Shown here: in pieces, positions 1 to 8,312 of the stretch
Layout: the number at the start of each line of letters is the position of its first letter
Position numbering within the stretch: the first letter of the stretch is position 1
Made by a program: the position numbers and the translations under genes
Notes under the pieces: generated by a model
Told to the model about the DNA's origin: nothing
Seen by the model: the letters and a program-made list of their open reading frames with translations, nothing else
Databases searched by the model: none
Source: Rickettsiales bacterium
GTDB lineage: Bacteria; Pseudomonadota; Alphaproteobacteria; TMED127
Direction: 5' to 3'
Length of the DNA: 14,710 bases
NCBI GenBank assembly: GCA_002717855.1
Contig: PBCD01000007.1
Span: 13,505 to 28,214 of the forward strand

Positions 1-2
1 TA

Positions 3-443
3 GCATACTTAATAGCCGGAACTCTTTTTTTATTTTTAGTATTTTATTTTCTTAATAAGTTCTTTAATTTACCTCACAAAATTTTTAGAAAATATACAAA
101 ATTATTTTTTGTAATTTTTATTTTTTCAGTGATACTGTTTTTAATCAGAATAAATCCAAATTTTCTATCGATTCTTCCAGGTTTAGTTATTTTTTTCATT
201 AGATGGAAACCAGTTATTGATTTTTTAAAGAGGTATTTTTTGTCATCTCAAAGTAAAAAAAAAAATAACAATAAAATGAGTAGGGAGGAAGCTTTAAAAA
301 TCCTTGGCTTACCAGATAATGCAACAAAAAAAGAAATATTAGATAGTTATCATTCATTAATTAAAAAAAATCATCCTGATCTTGGAGGATCTGATTGGAT
401 AACATCACAACTAAATAAGGCAAAAGAAACGCTTTTGGGTTGA
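3..443 (+). CDS. TIM14/Pam18-like membrane DnaJ-domain protein, 5' end off window
   Basis: The frame is open from base 3 with no ATG before the first possible start (GTG at 129), so the true start is probably left of the window. Seen: three hydrophobic stretches in the first ~65 visible residues (around bases 9-50, 96-150 and 162-200), then a lysine/asparagine linker, then a short C-terminal J domain starting near MSREEALKILGL. The HPD motif that stimulates DnaK ATPase is at 372-380, in the context NHPDLGGS. Known: alphaproteobacteria carry such membrane-anchored, C-terminal J-domain proteins related to mitochondrial TIM14/Pam18. Inferred: an inner-membrane co-chaperone that recruits DnaK; its client is unknown. 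The stop is TGA at 441-443. The family is firm, the role is not. Confidence 0.85.
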   Translation, partial: AYLIAGTLFLFLVFYFLNKFFNLPHKIFRKYTKLFFVIFIFSVILFLIRINPNFLSILPGLVIFFIRWKPVIDFLKRYFLSSQSKKKNNNKMSREEALKILGLPDNATKKEILDSYHSLIKKNHPDLGGSDWITSQLNKAKETLLG

Positions 444-460
444 GATTTCTCTCAGTTTTG
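441..460 (+). terminator. weak hairpin with short T-run after the DnaJ gene
   Basis: TGAGA (441-445) pairs with TCTCA (450-454) around a four-base TTTC loop, followed by GTTTTG. The stem is only five base pairs and the T-run is four bases, so this is at best a weak intrinsic terminator. It is the only inverted repeat I see in the gap between the DnaJ gene and galU. Confidence 0.25.
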
Positions 461-489
461 ATAGTGTATAGCTTCAATATATATTTGTA

Positions 490-1352
490 GTGAATAATAA
501 AATAAAAAAAGCAATTTTTCCTGTGGCTGGATTAGGTACAAGATTTTTACCAGCTACTAAGTGCGTTCCAAAAGAGATGTTGACTGTTTTGGATAAACCT
601 GTAATTGAATGGGCGGTAACTGAAGCGCATAATTCAGGAATAGAACAGATTATTTTTGTCTCATCATCCAAAAAAAATCTATTACTTGAGCATTTTGATC
701 GTTCTAATATTCTTGAAAATTCTCTTTTAAAAAAAAAAAAGATAAAGAAATTGAATTAATAAAAATTCAAACTCAACTAGGAGAAATTATTACAGTTATC
801 CAAAATGAACCTAAAGGATTAGGTCATGCGATATGGTGTGCTAGAAATTTGATAGAAAACGAAAAGTTTGCTGTTATACTTCCTGATGACATTATTAGAT
901 CAAAAAAACCAGTAATTAAACAGATGATAGATTTAGAAAAAAAAATCAATGGATCTATTGTAGCTGTTGAGGAAGTAGAAAAAAGTGAAACTCATAAGTA
1001 TGGAATTATTGATATAAAAAAAAAAAAAGATAATTATTTTTTTTTAAAAAATATTATAGAAAAACCAGACCCTAAAGATGCTCCAACAAATTTGTCAGTC
1101 ATTGGTAGATATATACTTGATCCAAAAATTTTTACTTATTTAAATAAACAAAAAATTGGTTTTGGAGGTGAAATTCAGCTCACTGATGCAATTCAATATT
1201 TAATTAATAAAAAAAAAGTATTCGGATATAAATTTAGAGGAGAAAGATATGATTGTGGAAGCAAACTAGGCTTTATTAAAGCAAACCTTGCATTTGGTTT
1301 TAACGATAAAGAAATAAAAGACGATTTATTAAAATTTGTGAGTAAAATATGA
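490..1352 (+). CDS. galU: UTP-glucose-1-phosphate uridylyltransferase, frameshifted at A12 tract
   Basis: Makes UDP-glucose from UTP and glucose-1-phosphate. The first frame (GTG at 490 to the double stop TAATAA at 757-762) carries the nucleotide-binding signature GLGTR (residues 14-18) and VPKEML with the conserved lysine 28. The rest lies one phase back: from 741 it reads DKEIELIK, then EPKGLGHAIWCAR, LPDDII, the IEKP motif, GGEIQLTDAI and RYDCGSKLG, ending at 1352. Joined by a -1 shift the product is about 287 residues, close to the usual ~300, with no key motif missing. The break lies exactly in an A12 run (729-740); thirteen As would keep one frame. The GTG start has no clear Shine-Dalgarno sequence, but no ATG is available. 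The last four bases overlap ugd (ATGA). Possible explanations: sequencing/assembly indel, real mutation, or slippage that restores the frame. Enzyme identity is very secure. Confidence 0.93.
729..741 (+). other. A12G slippery tract at the galU phase break
   Basis: Twelve As followed by G. In the upstream galU frame the last part reads A AAA AAG (735-741), the same heptamer as the dnaX frameshift site. A -1 slip there continues with GAT at 741 in exactly the frame that encodes the rest of GalU. No strong Shine-Dalgarno-like stimulator is visible upstream. The tract is real in the given sequence; whether it is functional is inference. Confidence 0.5.
751..770 (+). other. hairpin downstream of the galU slippery tract
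   Basis: TTGAATT (751-757) is complementary to AATTCAA (764-770) with a six-base loop. It starts nine bases after the A AAA AAG heptamer, near the spacing used by -1 frameshift stimulators, and the zero-frame stop at 757-759 lies at the top of the stem. Only one pair is G-C, so the structure is weak and could be chance in AT-rich DNA. Confidence 0.3.
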
Positions 1353-2674
1353 ATATTTCAATTATTGGAACTGGATATGTTGGATTGGTATCTGGTGCTT
1401 GTTTAGCTGAATTTGGAATGAATGTAACCTGCATTGACAACAATAGAGTAAAAATTAAAAACTTGAATGATGGTATTATTCCAATTTATGAACCCGGATT
1501 AGAGGATCTAGTAAAAAAAAATATTAATGAAAAGAGAATTAAATTTGTTACCAATCTGTCTGAGGGCATTATAAATTCTGAAGCAATTTTTATAGCAGTC
1601 GGCACTCCATCAAGGACTAAAGATGGACACGCTGACTTGTCATTTGTATATAGAGTTGCTGAAGAAATTGCTGATTGTTTAAAATGGTATGCAGTAGTTG
1701 TTAACAAATCAACTGTTCCAGTTGGAACTGGAAGGAAAGTTTTTGATATTATAAAAAATAAAAATGAAAATCTTGAATTTGATGTTGCTTCAAACCCAGA
1801 GTTTTTAAGGGAAGGGTCTGCAATTAATGATTTTATGAGACCTGATCGAGTTGTTATTGGTTGTGAGAGTATTAGAGCAAAAAAAATTCTAAGTGAGATT
1901 TATAGGCCATTATATTTGTTAGAAACCCCTGTATTATTTACTAAAAGAGAAACTGCTGAATTAATAAAATATGCAGCCAATTCTTTTTTAGCAACAAAAA
2001 TTACATTTATTAATGAAATTGCTGATTTGTGTGAAAAAGTTGGCGCCGATGTAAGTGATGTATCAGTCGGAATGGGATTGGATGGAAGAATTGGAAAAAA
2101 ATTTTTACATCCTGGACCTGGTTATGGTGGATCCTGTTTTCCAAAAGATACCTTAGCACTTGTAAAGACAGCACAAGATTATGATTCAAAACTTGGACTT
2201 GTTGAACATGTTGTAAATAGCAATGATTTAAGAAAAAAAAATAATATAAATTTAATTAAAAAAGCTTGCTTAAATAAACTTCATGGAAAAAAAATAACAA
2301 TTCTTGGTCTTACTTTTAAACCTAATACTGATGATATGAGAGACAGCCCAAGCCTAATTTTAATACCAAAATTACTTGATGAAGGATGCAACATTTCTGC
2401 ATATGACCCAGAGGGTTTGAAGTCAGCAAAGAATATCTTTGATGACAATAGAATTTCATGGTTTGATGAAACTTATTCAGCAATGGTGGATGCTGATATA
2501 TTAGTGATTTTAACTGAATGGAATCAGTTTCGAGCCCTCGATCTTAAAAAAGTTAAAAGCTTGTTAAAAACTCCAACTTTAGTAGATTTTAGAAATATCT
2601 ACAACCCAAAAGAAATGAAAGAAAAAGGTTTTAATTACTTTTCAATAGGAAGACCGAAAGAACTTTTTTCATGA
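1349..2674 (+). CDS. ugd: UDP-glucose 6-dehydrogenase
   Basis: Oxidises UDP-glucose to UDP-glucuronate with two NAD+, in the cytoplasm. Seen: N-terminal Rossmann motif GTGYVGLVSGACLAEFG (residues 7-23); the STVPVGTG segment with Thr122; SNPEFLREG with Glu151; Lys207 and Asn211 in the central helical region; the catalytic cysteine Cys263 in GPGYGGSCFPKD with Asp267; and a C-terminal UDP-binding domain starting near KKITILGLTFKPNTDDMRDS. These match the catalytic set known for the UDP-glucose dehydrogenase family. At 441 residues it is full length. It starts on the ATGA that ends galU and stops on the ATGA that starts the next gene, which implies translational coupling; a galU product ending at 759 would disturb that coupling. 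GDP-mannose dehydrogenase is a relative, but the galU neighbour and the motif set favour ugd. Confidence 0.96.
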   Translation: MNISIIGTGYVGLVSGACLAEFGMNVTCIDNNRVKIKNLNDGIIPIYEPGLEDLVKKNINEKRIKFVTNLSEGIINSEAIFIAVGTPSRTKDGHADLSFVYRVAEEIADCLKWYAVVVNKSTVPVGTGRKVFDIIKNKNENLEFDVASNPEFLREGSAINDFMRPDRVVIGCESIRAKKILSEIYRPLYLLETPVLFTKRETAELIKYAANSFLATKITFINEIADLCEKVGADVSDVSVGMGLDGRIGKKFLHPGPGYGGSCFPKDTLALVKTAQDYDSKLGLVEHVVNSNDLRKKNNINLIKKACLNKLHGKKITILGLTFKPNTDDMRDSPSLILIPKLLDEGCNISAYDPEGLKSAKNIFDDNRISWFDETYSAMVDADILVILTEWNQFRALDLKKVKSLLKTPTLVDFRNIYNPKEMKEKGFNYFSIGRPKELFS

Positions 2675-4041
2675 AATATTTTTTTGACCCAACAATCATT
2701 AGAGAATATGATATAAGAGGTATTTATGGAGATACACTTAAGAAAGATGATGCAAAAATAATTGGTCATATTTTTGGTTTAAGTTTAAAAAAAAATAAAA
2801 CTGTCAATATTTGTTGTGATGGAAGAAAATCTTCACAACCATTGAAAGAAAGGTTAATTGAAGGTTTATCTGAAGTAGGTTGTAACATTATTGATATAGG
2901 TATTGGACCAACACCAATGCTTTATTATTCGAACTTTTTAAACAACAGTGAAGCTGGAATAATGATAACAGGTTCTCATAATCCACCGAGTCACAATGGA
3001 TTTAAAATTGTTAAAAACAAGATGTCATTTTTTGGAGATGACTTAAAAAGGCTTGCTAAATCAGCTGAAAATTATGATTTTATCAAAAAAAAATCATTTG
3101 TTAAAAAAAAAAATATAGAAAATCTCTACGTTAATCTGTTGATTAAGAATTTAAACCAAGTAAAAAAATTGAATATAGTATGGGATGCAGGAAATGGTTC
3201 TGCAGGAAATGTGATGAAAAAAATTGCTCAACACATTAAAGGAAAAAGAATTTTGTTATATGAAGATATTGATGGAGACTTTCCAAATCATCACCCTGAT
3301 CCCTCTGACCCGGCTACTCTCAAAGATTTGATCAAGTCTGTCAAACACAATAATATGGATTTAGGCATTGCTTTTGACGGTGACGGCGATCGTATTGGAG
3401 TTGTTGATAATCAAGGTAATATAATTCCTGGTGATTTATTATTACTTTTATTAGGTGTCGATGTATTAAAAAAGAAAAAGGGAGCTTGTATAATCGGTGA
3501 TGTTAAGTGTAGTCAAGTTCTATTTGATGAAATAAAAAAAATTGGTGGTAGACCAATTATGTCTAAAACAGGACACAGCTTAATTAAAGATTGTATGAAA
3601 AAAGAATCTGCTGACTTAGCTGGTGAGATGAGTGGACACATTTTTTTTGCTGACGATTATTATGGTTTTGACGATGCATTATATGCTTCGATAAGACTTT
3701 TAAATATTTTGTCTAGTAGCAAAAAAAAATTGTCTGAATTAATGCTTCAATTTCCAAAACTGTATAATACACCTGAAATTAGAATTAATTGTGAAGAAAA
3801 AGAAAAATTTAAGATTATAGAGCAAATAATAACTAACCAAAAGAAAAATAATTATTCAGCAATAGATGGTATAAGAGTCAAATGTGAACAAGGATGGTGG
3901 TTAATGCGAGCTTCTAATACTCAAGCAGCAATTGTATTAAGATGTGAGGCAAATACAGCAGAGGGACTAAGTACAATGAAAGATACTGTAAAGGAAGAAT
4001 TAAAAAGAGTTAAACCTGAATTAGTGCAACAAATTACTTGA
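2671..4041 (+). CDS. phosphoglucomutase / phosphomannomutase
   Basis: Alpha-D-phosphohexomutase that interconverts hexose 6- and 1-phosphates (glucose and/or mannose). Seen: the phosphoserine loop TGSHNPPSHNG with Ser102; the magnesium loop DGDGD (236-240) in AFDGDGDRIGVVD; the sugar-specificity loop GEMSGH (318-323); and the C-terminal phosphate-binding RASNTQ (413-418). Length 456 residues is normal for the AlgC/ManB-type enzyme. Its ATG lies in the ATGA overlap with ugd. Placed with galU and ugd it most likely supplies glucose-1-phosphate, completing glucose-6-P to UDP-glucuronate; it may also serve mannose-1-phosphate synthesis, since GEMSGH-type enzymes are often bifunctional. Because the substrate cannot be read from the sequence, I give no symbol (candidates: algC, manB, pgm). 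Confidence 0.93.
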   Translation: MKYFFDPTIIREYDIRGIYGDTLKKDDAKIIGHIFGLSLKKNKTVNICCDGRKSSQPLKERLIEGLSEVGCNIIDIGIGPTPMLYYSNFLNNSEAGIMITGSHNPPSHNGFKIVKNKMSFFGDDLKRLAKSAENYDFIKKKSFVKKKNIENLYVNLLIKNLNQVKKLNIVWDAGNGSAGNVMKKIAQHIKGKRILLYEDIDGDFPNHHPDPSDPATLKDLIKSVKHNNMDLGIAFDGDGDRIGVVDNQGNIIPGDLLLLLLGVDVLKKKKGACIIGDVKCSQVLFDEIKKIGGRPIMSKTGHSLIKDCMKKESADLAGEMSGHIFFADDYYGFDDALYASIRLLNILSSSKKKLSELMLQFPKLYNTPEIRINCEEKEKFKIIEQIITNQKKNNYSAIDGIRVKCEQGWWLMRASNTQAAIVLRCEANTAEGLSTMKDTVKEELKRVKPELVQQIT

Positions 4042-4072
4042 AAACAATAAATATTTTTTCTATTTTTAAATT

Positions 4073-4417
4073 ATGGTTAAATCAAATTTTAACAGCAATT
4101 CTAATTTTGATAATGATAATCTTAATGATGTGGGATTAGTTACAAAAGAAGAAATTAAAGTTAAAAAACCTAAATTGTATAAGGTGATTTTACTTAATGA
4201 TGATTACACTCCTATGGAGTATGTAGTTAATTTACTGAAAACTATTTTTAGTAAAAGTCAAAGCCAAGCCGTTAATATAATGTTGACAGTTCATCAAAAG
4301 GGTTCAGGCGTTTGCGGTGTCTATACATTAGAAATTGCAGAGACAAAAGTGGAAACAGTTATGAAAAAGGCTAAAAGTGATCAACATCCTTTGCAATGTA
4401 TTTTGGAGAATGAATAA
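4073..4417 (+). CDS. clpS: ATP-dependent Clp protease adaptor ClpS
   Basis: Adaptor that binds proteins with bulky N-terminal residues (Leu, Phe, Tyr, Trp) and delivers them to ClpAP. Seen: a flexible Asn/Asp-rich N-terminal tail (residues 1-30), then LYKVILLNDDYTPMEYV. The N-degron pocket residues Asn42, Asp43, Asp44, Thr46, Met48, Met70 and His74 correspond, at a constant offset of eight, to E. coli Asn34 to His66. Length 114 residues is normal. It lies 31 bases after the phosphomutase gene, in a gap with no visible promoter or terminator, so it may be read through or have its own promoter. Its stop overlaps the clpA start by one base (TAATG). Confidence 0.97.
   Translation: MVKSNFNSNSNFDNDNLNDVGLVTKEEIKVKKPKLYKVILLNDDYTPMEYVVNLLKTIFSKSQSQAVNIMLTVHQKGSGVCGVYTLEIAETKVETVMKKAKSDQHPLQCILENE
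4405..4409 (+). promoter_or_regulatory. Shine-Dalgarno GGAGA for clpA
   Basis: GGAGA lies seven bases before the clpA ATG, inside the end of clpS. It is one of the few clear ribosome binding sites in the window and supports the 4417 start. Confidence 0.6.
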
Positions 4418-6693
4418 TGCTATCTGAAGAACTCGAAAATACCCTTCAAAGAGCTATGAATAAAGCTTTAAAGTTAAAACATCAATTCATAACATTAGAA
4501 CATTTGCTTTATGCCTTACTTGAAGATAAAGATGCTTTGAATATTTTTAACGCTTGCAAGGTAAATATTGTGATTTTAAAACGAGAAGTCGAAGGTTTCC
4601 TTGAAAAAAATTTATCAGATTTAGTTCTATCTTCAAAAAATGACCCAAAACCAACTTTGGGATTCCAAAGAGTAATTCAAAGAGCTGTTATTCACGTTCA
4701 ATCCTCAGGTAAAAGAGAAGCTAATGGTGAAAATATCTTAACAGCTATGTTTTCTGAGCGCGAATCTCATGCTGTCTATTTTCTTCAAAAACAAGACTTG
4801 ACTCGACTTGATGTTATTAACTTTATTTCACATGGGATTAAAAAAACTGAGGAATCTGATAACGAAAATAATATTTTTGAAAGTACTAATGAAAATAATG
4901 GAAATACTGAAGTTCCAAAGCAAAATTTTTTAGAGAAGTATTGTTCCAATTTAAATCTTAAAGCAAATAATAAAAAAATAGATCCAGTTGTTGGAAGAAA
5001 AAATGAAATTTCAAGAACTATTCAGATTTTATCAAGACGCAATAAAAACAATCCGATATTTGTTGGTGATCCAGGTGTCGGCAAAACAGCACTAGCTGAG
5101 GGTTTAGCTATTGAAATTGTAAATGGAAATGTTCCGAAAAATTTAAAAGATTGTATTATTTTTTCACTTGATCTTGGTGCTCTTGTTGCTGGCACTAGGT
5201 ATAGGGGAGATTTTGAGGAGAGATTGAAAAAAATTATTCAAATATTTGAAAAGAATGAAAACTACATAATTTTTATTGATGAAATACACACTTTGATTGG
5301 AGCTGGTGGAACTAGCTCTGGTACGATGGATGCTTCTAACTTATTGAAACCAGCATTGTCAAAAAGAACTCTAAGATGTATTGGATCTACAACATATTCA
5401 GAATTTAGAAATTTTTTTGAAAAGGACAGGGCATTAAGCAGAAGATTTCAAAAAGTTGATGTAGATGAGCCAACTACTTCTGACAGCATAAAAATTCTAG
5501 AGGGTATTAAAGGTTATTATGAAGATTTTCACAATGTAAAATATTTAAAGGGTTGTTTTAAATTAGCTGTTGAACTATCAAAAAAATATATTTCTGATAG
5601 AAAACTTCCAGACAAAGCCATTGATGTGATAGATGAAGCTGCAGCTGCTGTAAAAATTGATATTAGAAAAGATAAATCTGTTTCTGAAAAAGATATTGAA
5701 AAAATTATTTCCAGAATGGCAAAAATTCCAGAAAAAACGATATCCTCTTCAGACAAGATTAAATTCAAAAATTTAGAAAGAGATTTAAAAACATTGATTT
5801 TTGGTCAAGATAGTGCAGTCGAATCACTTGCATCTGCAGTAAAGTTATCAAAAGCTGGTTTAAGTAATTTAAATAAACCAATAGGTTCTTATTTATTTAC
5901 CGGCCCTACAGGTGTGGGAAAAACGGAACTAGCAAGACAGTTAGCAAATATTTTAGGTATTAATCTCGTAAGATTTGACATGTCTGAGTACATGGAAAGG
6001 CATAGTATTTCTAAACTTATAGGAGCACCACCAGGTTATGTTGGATATGATCAAGGAGGTATGTTAACAGACGCAATTGATAAACAACCCCATTCTGTTT
6101 TATTGTTAGATGAAATAGAAAAAGCACACCCGGATTTGTTTAATATTTTGTTACAAGTGTTTGATTATGGAAAACTTACGGATCATTTAGGAAAGACAGT
6201 TGATTTCACAAATACTATAGTAATAATGACAAGTAATGTAGGTGCGAGGAATTTGTTTAAAGAAAATATTGGCTTTTTAGCTCAAAATGCACCAATCAAC
6301 ATAGATGATTCTTTAAATGATTACTTTAGCCCAGAGTTTAAAAATAGATTAGATGCTATTATTCAATTCGATAAATTAAATGAATTAAATGCTATGAGAG
6401 TAGTAGAAAAGTTTGTTTTGGAATTAGAAACAGTTTTTTCTGAAAAAAATTTAATATTAGAGATTTCTTCTAAAGCAAAAAAATGGCTTTTAAATAAAGG
6501 TTTTGACCCTTCTAATGGTGCACGACCTATGGCTAAGGTTATTAGTCAATATATAAAATCACCTATAGCAAATGATTTACTTGACGGAAAAATAAAAGAT
6601 GGGCAAAAAATATTAGTGAATGTTGATAATAAGATAGACAAGCTGGTTATTAAGGTAGGTGAACCAAAAAGTAAAAAAGTTTTGAAAAAATAA
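4417..6693 (+). CDS. clpA: ATP-dependent Clp protease ATP-binding subunit ClpA
   Basis: Hexameric AAA+ unfoldase that feeds substrates to ClpP. Seen in order: Clp N-domain double repeat (residues 1-145) ending in an acidic, Asn-rich linker; first AAA+ module with Walker A GDPGVGKT (217-224) and Walker B IIFIDEI (284-290); no ClpB-type long coiled-coil middle domain; second AAA+ module with Walker A GPTGVGKT (496-503), Walker B VLLLDEIE (561-568) and sensor 2 GARP (701-704). The tripeptide IGF (618-620) sits where ClpA/ClpX carry the IGF/IGL loop that docks on ClpP, so this is a protease partner rather than a disaggregase. Length 758 residues equals that of E. coli ClpA. It is directly coupled to clpS. 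clpP is not in the window. The 3' end is seven bases from the convergent DUF482 gene. Confidence 0.97.
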   Translation: MLSEELENTLQRAMNKALKLKHQFITLEHLLYALLEDKDALNIFNACKVNIVILKREVEGFLEKNLSDLVLSSKNDPKPTLGFQRVIQRAVIHVQSSGKREANGENILTAMFSERESHAVYFLQKQDLTRLDVINFISHGIKKTEESDNENNIFESTNENNGNTEVPKQNFLEKYCSNLNLKANNKKIDPVVGRKNEISRTIQILSRRNKNNPIFVGDPGVGKTALAEGLAIEIVNGNVPKNLKDCIIFSLDLGALVAGTRYRGDFEERLKKIIQIFEKNENYIIFIDEIHTLIGAGGTSSGTMDASNLLKPALSKRTLRCIGSTTYSEFRNFFEKDRALSRRFQKVDVDEPTTSDSIKILEGIKGYYEDFHNVKYLKGCFKLAVELSKKYISDRKLPDKAIDVIDEAAAAVKIDIRKDKSVSEKDIEKIISRMAKIPEKTISSSDKIKFKNLERDLKTLIFGQDSAVESLASAVKLSKAGLSNLNKPIGSYLFTGPTGVGKTELARQLANILGINLVRFDMSEYMERHSISKLIGAPPGYVGYDQGGMLTDAIDKQPHSVLLLDEIEKAHPDLFNILLQVFDYGKLTDHLGKTVDFTNTIVIMTSNVGARNLFKENIGFLAQNAPINIDDSLNDYFSPEFKNRLDAIIQFDKLNELNAMRVVEKFVLELETVFSEKNLILEISSKAKKWLLNKGFDPSNGARPMAKVISQYIKSPIANDLLDGKIKDGQKILVNVDNKIDKLVIKVGEPKSKKVLKK

Positions 6694-6700
6694 AAAAAAA

Positions 6701-7858
6701 TTATTTGTATGGAACTCTCTCCTTCAAGTATTCCATATTCTGTATGATTATTTTTCTTTCTCTCTCTAAATAATCTTCTATTGCCTCTCTCATTTGTTCT
6801 TTTTCAATCCAATGATTACTGTAAGTAAAATTAGGGGAATAGCCCCTTGAAATTTTGTGTTCGCCCTGTGCTCCAGCTTCGATTATTTTGATTTTGTTAT
6901 TTATAGCAAATTCTATTGACTGGTAATAACAAAGTTCAAAATGTAAGTTTGGAATGTCTTTTACACAACCCCAATACCTTCCGAATAATTTATCATTACC
7001 TATAAAATTAAGTGTACAAGCTATATTTTTACCTGCTGAATCTTTTGCTAAGATTAAAAGTATTTTTTTTTTAAGTTCAGTGTTGGATAGAAATCTAAAA
7101 AAACTAAAATTTAAATATTTATAAGACCATTTCTTATCAATTGTAGATGAGTAACAGTTATAAAAGAAATTCCAGTCAGATTTTGAAATTTCATCACCAA
7201 TAAGGTGAGAAATTTTAATTTTTGAATTTTTGACGTAATCTCTTTCTTTTATTATATTTTTTTTTTTTTTTGTTTTAAGTGTTTCTAAAAAGTCATCAAA
7301 TGTTTCATAACCACGATTTATCCAATGATATTGAATGCCTATTCTTTGTAAAAAATTAAAATTCTTAAGTACGTCAGATTGTTTTTTATCAATAAAATTT
7401 AGGTGAAAAGAAGAAAGTTTATGATTCTCTAACTTATTTTTTAAAATAGGAACAATATTGTCTAAAATATTGATGACATTTTTATCATAAAAAATCCTAT
7501 TACCATTTACTGGGGTAAATGGAACACCTGCAAGAAGTTTAGGATAATAATTCATTCCTAATCTATGATAAGCGTCTGCCCATGCATGATCAAAAACAAA
7601 TTCACCGTTTGAATTAAATTTTCTAAATGTTGGAACTATGCATATAGTTTTTTTATTTTTTTTAATAATAAAGTGATTCGGCTCCCAGCCTGTTTCTGTT
7701 TTTGTACAGCCACTTTGTTCGAGGCAATTTAAAAAATCATAATTAAATAAAGGGGTATCCTCTTTGACAAGTGGATCCCATATTTTTTTTTGAAGAGAAC
7801 GAACACTTTTTATTGATGATATTTCCAATTTATAATCTTTCTCATTATAATATTGCAA
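6701..7858 (-). CDS. DUF482 / GNAT-fold (FemAB-like) protein
   Basis: Belongs to the DUF482 family (named for peptidoglycan biosynthesis/recognition; GNAT/FemAB fold). Seen: FDHAWADAYHRLGMNYYPKL and GVPFTPVNG in the N-terminal half (around residues 89-119), WINRGY (179-184), and the family-typical C-terminus EAGAQGEHKISRGY (327-340) followed by SNHWI. Length 385 residues is normal. Function is not established; an acyl or aminoacyl transferase is the usual guess. The start is TTG at 7858, inside the end of the RidA-family gene (14-base overlap), supported by GAGG at 7865-7868 and by the absence of a nearby ATG. The tract encoding KTKKKKN (195-201) is fifteen identical bases (7257-7271) yet stays in frame. 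Confidence 0.88.
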   Translation of the reverse strand: MQYYNEKDYKLEISSIKSVRSLQKKIWDPLVKEDTPLFNYDFLNCLEQSGCTKTETGWEPNHFIIKKNKKTICIVPTFRKFNSNGEFVFDHAWADAYHRLGMNYYPKLLAGVPFTPVNGNRIFYDKNVINILDNIVPILKNKLENHKLSSFHLNFIDKKQSDVLKNFNFLQRIGIQYHWINRGYETFDDFLETLKTKKKKNIIKERDYVKNSKIKISHLIGDEISKSDWNFFYNCYSSTIDKKWSYKYLNFSFFRFLSNTELKKKILLILAKDSAGKNIACTLNFIGNDKLFGRYWGCVKDIPNLHFELCYYQSIEFAINNKIKIIEAGAQGEHKISRGYSPNFTYSNHWIEKEQMREAIEDYLERERKIIIQNMEYLKERVPYK

Positions 7859-8312
7859 ACAATCCCTCTATTTCAACTTGTGAATTTTTTGGAAGCGTTT
7901 TTACCCCAACTACACTTCTGGAATGTGAGCCGAATTTTGAACCAAGTACACTTACAATTAGATTAGAAGCTTCATCAAAAATCTTAGATTGATCATTAAA
8001 GTTTTCTTCACATTGAAGATATCCCTTAATATTAATAGCTTGCGCAATTTTTTTTTTTTCGCGTTTCATTGCTGAATTTACAGTCCATAATAAATTTGAT
8101 GCTGCAAGTCTGATTGCTTTTTTTACTTCTTCCATATTACTGTTTAAAGAAATTTGACCCGTATATAAAATCTTTCCATTAGATAGAGGCAGTTGTCCAG
8201 ATATATATAAATTGTCCTTGTAAATAGTATAAGGCTTATAATTAGCTAACACAAAATTTTTTTCTGGTTCTATAAAACCAAGATTTATTAATTCATTTTT
8301 AATATTAATCAA
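7845..8312 (-). CDS. RidA/YjgF/UK114-family protein
   Basis: Member of the RidA superfamily, whose best-known members hydrolyse reactive enamine/imine intermediates to ketoacids plus ammonia. Seen: [14 protein letters not shown] near residues 35-47, a central helix [16 protein letters not shown], and the C-terminal signature [19 protein letters not shown]. Arg132 is at the position of the conserved catalytic arginine and Glu149 at that of the conserved glutamate. At 155 residues it fits the longer RidA subgroup (YjgF_YER057c_UK114_like_1) rather than the ~125-residue RidA type, so true RidA activity is not assured and I give no symbol. It starts on an ATGA overlap with the NrdJb-like gene and overlaps the following gene, so all three are probably cotranscribed. 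Confidence 0.9.
   Translation of the reverse strand: MINIKNELINLGFIEPEKNFVLANYKPYTIYKDNLYISGQLPLSNGKILYTGQISLNSNMEEVKKAIRLAASNLLWTVNSAMKREKKKIAQAINIKGYLQCEENFNDQSKIFDEASNLIVSVLGSKFGSHSRSVVGVKTLPKNSQVEIEGLFAIL
7863..7869 (-). promoter_or_regulatory. Shine-Dalgarno deciding the TTG start of the DUF482 gene
   Basis: On the minus strand AGAGGGA lies about five bases before the TTG at 7858. This is a good match to a ribosome binding site and is the main reason to accept a TTG start inside the upstream gene. Confidence 0.5.

Noticed and set aside
129..131. GTG at 129 as the start of the DnaJ protein
   Set aside because: The frame stays open to the left edge and encodes an additional membrane segment, so the gene most likely begins outside the window.
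458..485. Sigma70-like promoter for galU: TTGATA (458-463) and TATATT (480-485), 16-base spacing
   Set aside because: Transcription would begin at about 491-493, at or after the GTG start at 490. Such matches are common in AT-rich DNA.
474..671. Open frames antisense to galU, ugd, clpA, accC and DUF2155
   Set aside because: They have no recognisable motifs and lie opposite well-identified genes; they are shadows.
849..1352. A separate nucleotidyltransferase gene starting inside galU
   Set aside because: The same frame is open and galU-like from 741 onward (DKEIELIK, then EPKGLGHAIW), so a start near 849 would cut conserved sequence. It is the second part of one gene.
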